Source of the DNA: an uncultured Eggerthellaceae bacterium
Lineage (GTDB): Bacteria > Actinomycetota > Coriobacteriia > Coriobacteriales > Eggerthellaceae
Direction: 5' to 3'
Assembly (NCBI GenBank): GCA_949840905.1
Contig: CATKXW010000014.1
Location: forward strand, 1 to 56,500
Length of the DNA: 56,500 bases
Positions within the stretch are counted from its first letter, which is position 1, and every line of letters starts with the position of its first letter. Under the pieces are notes generated by a model. It was not told the origin of the DNA, did no database searches, and worked only from the letters and a program-made list of their open reading frames with translations. Shown here piece after piece: positions 54,230 through 56,500 of the stretch. The position numbers were made by a program, and so were the translations under genes.

Positions 54230-54508
54230 AGCCAAATCTGCACCTCTCAAAAGAGAGTTGTACACAGTTGAATATCAGTTTTCACGTAGAAGTCATTTCT
54301 CGCGTCGAATACAGAATGATGAGGGCATCTGCCTTTCATGGCTGTATTTGGCCGAGAATGTGAATTCCAGGTCTGTGTGCAACCGTGCAGGTTTGGCGAC
54401 CGTGGTGGATGCCCTCCTCACTCTCGCCGAATCGATCGTATAGCGGTTGCGAATAGGGCTTCTTCCACTGTGTGATGCAGTTGTGCGTGTTGGAAGGAGC
54501 GGATCGCT
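54230..54508 (+). promoter_or_regulatory. Structured 5' leader RNA, copy C (candidate riboswitch-like element)
   Basis: Helix a pairs GCCAAATCTGCAC (54231-54243) with GTGCAGGTTTGGC (54385-54397). Helix c pairs AATACAG (54308-54314) with CTGTATT (54342-54348). The loop GAGGGCATC (54321-54329) is complementary to GATGCCCTC (54408-54416). The final hairpin pairs GCTTCTTCCA (54458-54467) with TGGAAGGAGC (54491-54500), covering the Shine-Dalgarno sequence. The helices differ in sequence from copies A and B yet remain paired. Confidence 0.78.
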
Positions 54509-56500
54509 ATGCGAGTCCCTGTTGCCCCTCTTACCAAAAAGCTCATATCGACGTTCTTCGCGGTCACGCTGGCTTTCGGTCTTGTACCCGTTTCGGCTTT
54601 TGCTGAACCTGTACAAGATGGTGCGGCATCTGCCGAGTCTCAAGATGGAATGGACACTACCGAGCTGATCTCGAACGATACTGATGATGTTCTTGGTGAT
54701 GAAGATGAGAATGGTCCTGCTGCAGGAGATATCATCAACCAAGAGATGCCCCTCGACAATGTAGTGGCCCAAGCAGAATCCACTCGTACATTCTTCCTCG
54801 CCCAGACCTTGGAGAGCGCACGAGGCATCCCCATGGTGAGCGCGAAGCTCCCTATCGACAAGGGCGGAAGCGTCGATGGCGCTGAGCTCGAGCAAGGTGA
54901 TGAAGATGGCGCTGAAGAGGAAGGCGAGGGCTCTGACGAGCCTGACCTGGGCTCTGGCGTCTCTAGCGAATCCACCGTCGTGGGCTCTTTCACGGTCGAT
55001 GGCCTCACCTATGCGATAGAGCCTGGCGGAGAGTCCGTCGCCGTGGTAGCAGCTGACTACGGAAAGCTGCCGAGCGATCAGGCGAGCGAGAACATCCTCG
55101 CCATACCTTCTGCGGTCTCTGCTGATGGGGTCGATGGCTATAGCGTGAACCGCATCGCCGATGGGGCCTTCTCCGGTCCCACCAAGGATGCAGCAGGAGC
55201 TTCTGCGACCAGAGAAGGAACATCCGGTAGCTTCGATGAGGAAGCGACAGGCCTCGATCCGTCCGTCGAGGGAGAAGGAGCCGAAGATGCGGAAGAGCTC
55301 GAGAGCTCAGAAGGTCAAGAGAGCTTCATAGGCATCGTCGCTCTAGGCATCCCGGCTTCCGTCTCCTCCATAGAAGACGGAGCGTTCTCAGGCTCTGATA
55401 CCTTGCAATACCTCGTCGTCTCCGACGATAACCCAACATACGCAACTTATGATGGCGCTCTGTATAGCGCTGACCTTGCCACTTTGCGGCTCATTCCCGA
55501 GGGCCGAGTGGGCGCTGTCCGCATCGCTCCTAGTGCGACCGATGTCGATCCTGAGGTGTTCTCGCATTGCCCCTTGGTGGACGCCGTGGTCGCTGATGCG
55601 GACAGCGCAGCTTTCTATTCTGAGGACGGTTGCTTGTATGAGAAGAGTACGGACGAGCTTGTTTGGAAATCTTTAGCAGACGCTTCGATTGACGGATCCT
55701 TGAGTCTTAACGAAAAGTATGACGAACTGTCCTCGATCGTAGATGATTATTTCGATCGAGGGGTACGAAACGATGTTCTTTTGCAAACAAAGATGACCGA
55801 GCGTGGGGTATATGCGGTTTCATCTGGTAATTGTACCTGGGTCGCGAATGCTCCTTGTTGGTTTATCAAACGCTTTTACACGGCGGATGGAAAATTTCAA
55901 GCAGAGAGCGTGCAGCATTCGGGTCATATGATCCCTAATGTCTCATGGGCTACACGGTATGATACTTATATTAGTGCCGAAAACGGTAATCACAATTGGG
56001 ACGACATGGTGACCCAAACCCCAGCTGGTTACAGTTTCGATGGAATATTTTCTGATGCGGCTTATCGCAATCCGTATCCGAACAAATCGAAACAAACGAT
56101 CTCATCTCCGACTACTTTCTATCATAAATTCACGCCCATCACATACAACATTTCGTATTGGGACAATGGAGGTTATCTGACCGGACATCGGTTAACTTAC
56201 AATGTCGAGTCTCCTAGCTTTACATTAGCGCAGCCTGTTCGCCAAGGATATACCTTTGCTGGTTGGGAGGTGAGCGGTGCTTCGGGGGTCGGTATAGCCA
56301 ATCAAGGGCAACCCAATGCTACAGTACAGAAGGGAACCATTGGTAATCTATCCGCTTCGGCCAGATGGACCCCCAACACCTACGCCCTCTCCTTCGATCC
56401 CAACGGAGGGACAGGAGGCCAGCCCGGAAGCGTCACCGCCACATACGATGCGAACATGCCGGCCATATCGACCACGGCTCCTGTGAGGGTCGGATACACC
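54509..56500 (+). CDS. Secreted InlB-repeat surface protein C, 3' end outside window
   Basis: The frame is open from an ATG at 54509 to the right edge (664 codons). A signal peptide (basic start, hydrophobic core, PVSAFA) leads to a long acidic stretch. The N-terminal domain shared with A and B follows (SVNRIADGAFSG, LRLIPEGR, DVDPEVFSHC). After about residue 520 InlB-type repeats begin: GYTFAGWEV, then YALSFDPNGGTGG. Function is inferred as a surface adhesin-like protein. Expression is probably governed by the leader just upstream. Confidence 0.85.
   Translation, partial: MRVPVAPLTKKLISTFFAVTLAFGLVPVSAFAEPVQDGAASAESQDGMDTTELISNDTDDVLGDEDENGPAAGDIINQEMPLDNVVAQAESTRTFFLAQTLESARGIPMVSAKLPIDKGGSVDGAELEQGDEDGAEEEGEGSDEPDLGSGVSSESTVVGSFTVDGLTYAIEPGGESVAVVAADYGKLPSDQASENILAIPSAVSADGVDGYSVNRIADGAFSGPTKDAAGASATREGTSGSFDEEATGLDPSVEGEGAEDAEELESSEGQESFIGIVALGIPASVSSIEDGAFSGSDTLQYLVVSDDNPTYATYDGALYSADLATLRLIPEGRVGAVRIAPSATDVDPEVFSHCPLVDAVVADADSAAFYSEDGCLYEKSTDELVWKSLADASIDGSLSLNEKYDELSSIVDDYFDRGVRNDVLLQTKMTERGVYAVSSGNCTWVANAPCWFIKRFYTADGKFQAESVQHSGHMIPNVSWATRYDTYISAENGNHNWDDMVTQTPAGYSFDGIFSDAAYRNPYPNKSKQTISSPTTFYHKFTPITYNISYWDNGGYLTGHRLTYNVESPSFTLAQPVRQGYTFAGWEVSGASGVGIANQGQPNATVQKGTIGNLSASARWTPNTYALSFDPNGGTGGQPGSVTATYDANMPAISTTAPVRVGYT

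Noticed and set aside
54230-54508. Assignment of the leader to a known riboswitch (c-di-GMP, SAM, cobalamin, T-box, fluoride, guanidine)
   Set aside because: None of the conserved cores I remember for these classes is present; a T-box was considered because of GGTGG, but the antiterminator and specifier features are missing.
1-56500. CRISPR arrays, transposases or rRNA genes
   Set aside because: No regularly spaced repeats, transposase-like proteins or rRNA sequences were seen.

Overview
The window looks like the replication-origin region of a chromosome from a Gram-positive actinobacterium of moderately high GC, most likely class Coriobacteriia. This rests on the origin gene set (parB, parA, rsmG, jag, yidC, yidD, rnpA, rpmH, dnaA, dnaN, recF), parS sites, and very large secreted proteins with InlB/Listeria-Bacteroides-type repeats. 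No 16S gene is present, so the placement is inference.

Layout. Positions 1-2072 hold the 5' part of a secreted leucine-rich-type surface protein on the minus strand. Positions 2628-5295 are a minus-strand operon: lysA, a homocysteine-methyltransferase-like gene without zinc ligands, and a small unknown gene. Positions 5393-6004 hold a MoaE-like gene and tRNA-Phe with its promoter and terminator. Positions 6100-9525 are an AT-richer accessory patch: a type II restriction-modification pair between gene remnants, including a KilA-N gene broken by a stop codon. Positions 9607-15510 hold a GT-C-like membrane protein, purE, a uracil permease, a HipA-like kinase fused to an HTH, and a small membrane protein. 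Positions 15703-21445 hold a secreted transglutaminase-like protein and a hybrid histidine kinase. Positions 21741-30686 encode a 2981-residue repeat protein. Positions 31241-40653 hold an M28-like membrane peptidase with a huge insertion, a coiled-coil membrane protein, a DinG/exonuclease helicase, a tail-anchored protein and ddl. Positions 40783-52826 are the origin block. Positions 52953-53914 are a broken AAA/DUF4143 ATPase, and a third surface protein runs off the right edge from 54509.

Origin architecture is unusual. dnaA and an ATPase-HTH gene upstream of it both point toward rpmH, while dnaN-recF point the other way. The AT-rich region with DnaA-box-like 9-mers lies between the ATPase-HTH gene and dnaN.

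The most interesting signal is a module shared by the three surface-protein genes (starts at 2072, 30686 and 54509). Each has the same promoter (TTGAAG, 17 bp, TATATT), then a leader of about 270-280 nt. The leader has two helices whose sequences differ between copies but stay complementary, an invariant loop that can pair with an invariant downstream strand (a pseudoknot), and a terminal hairpin covering the Shine-Dalgarno sequence. The encoded proteins also share an N-terminal domain. This looks like an undescribed riboswitch-like or other cis-regulatory RNA controlling a surface-protein regulon.
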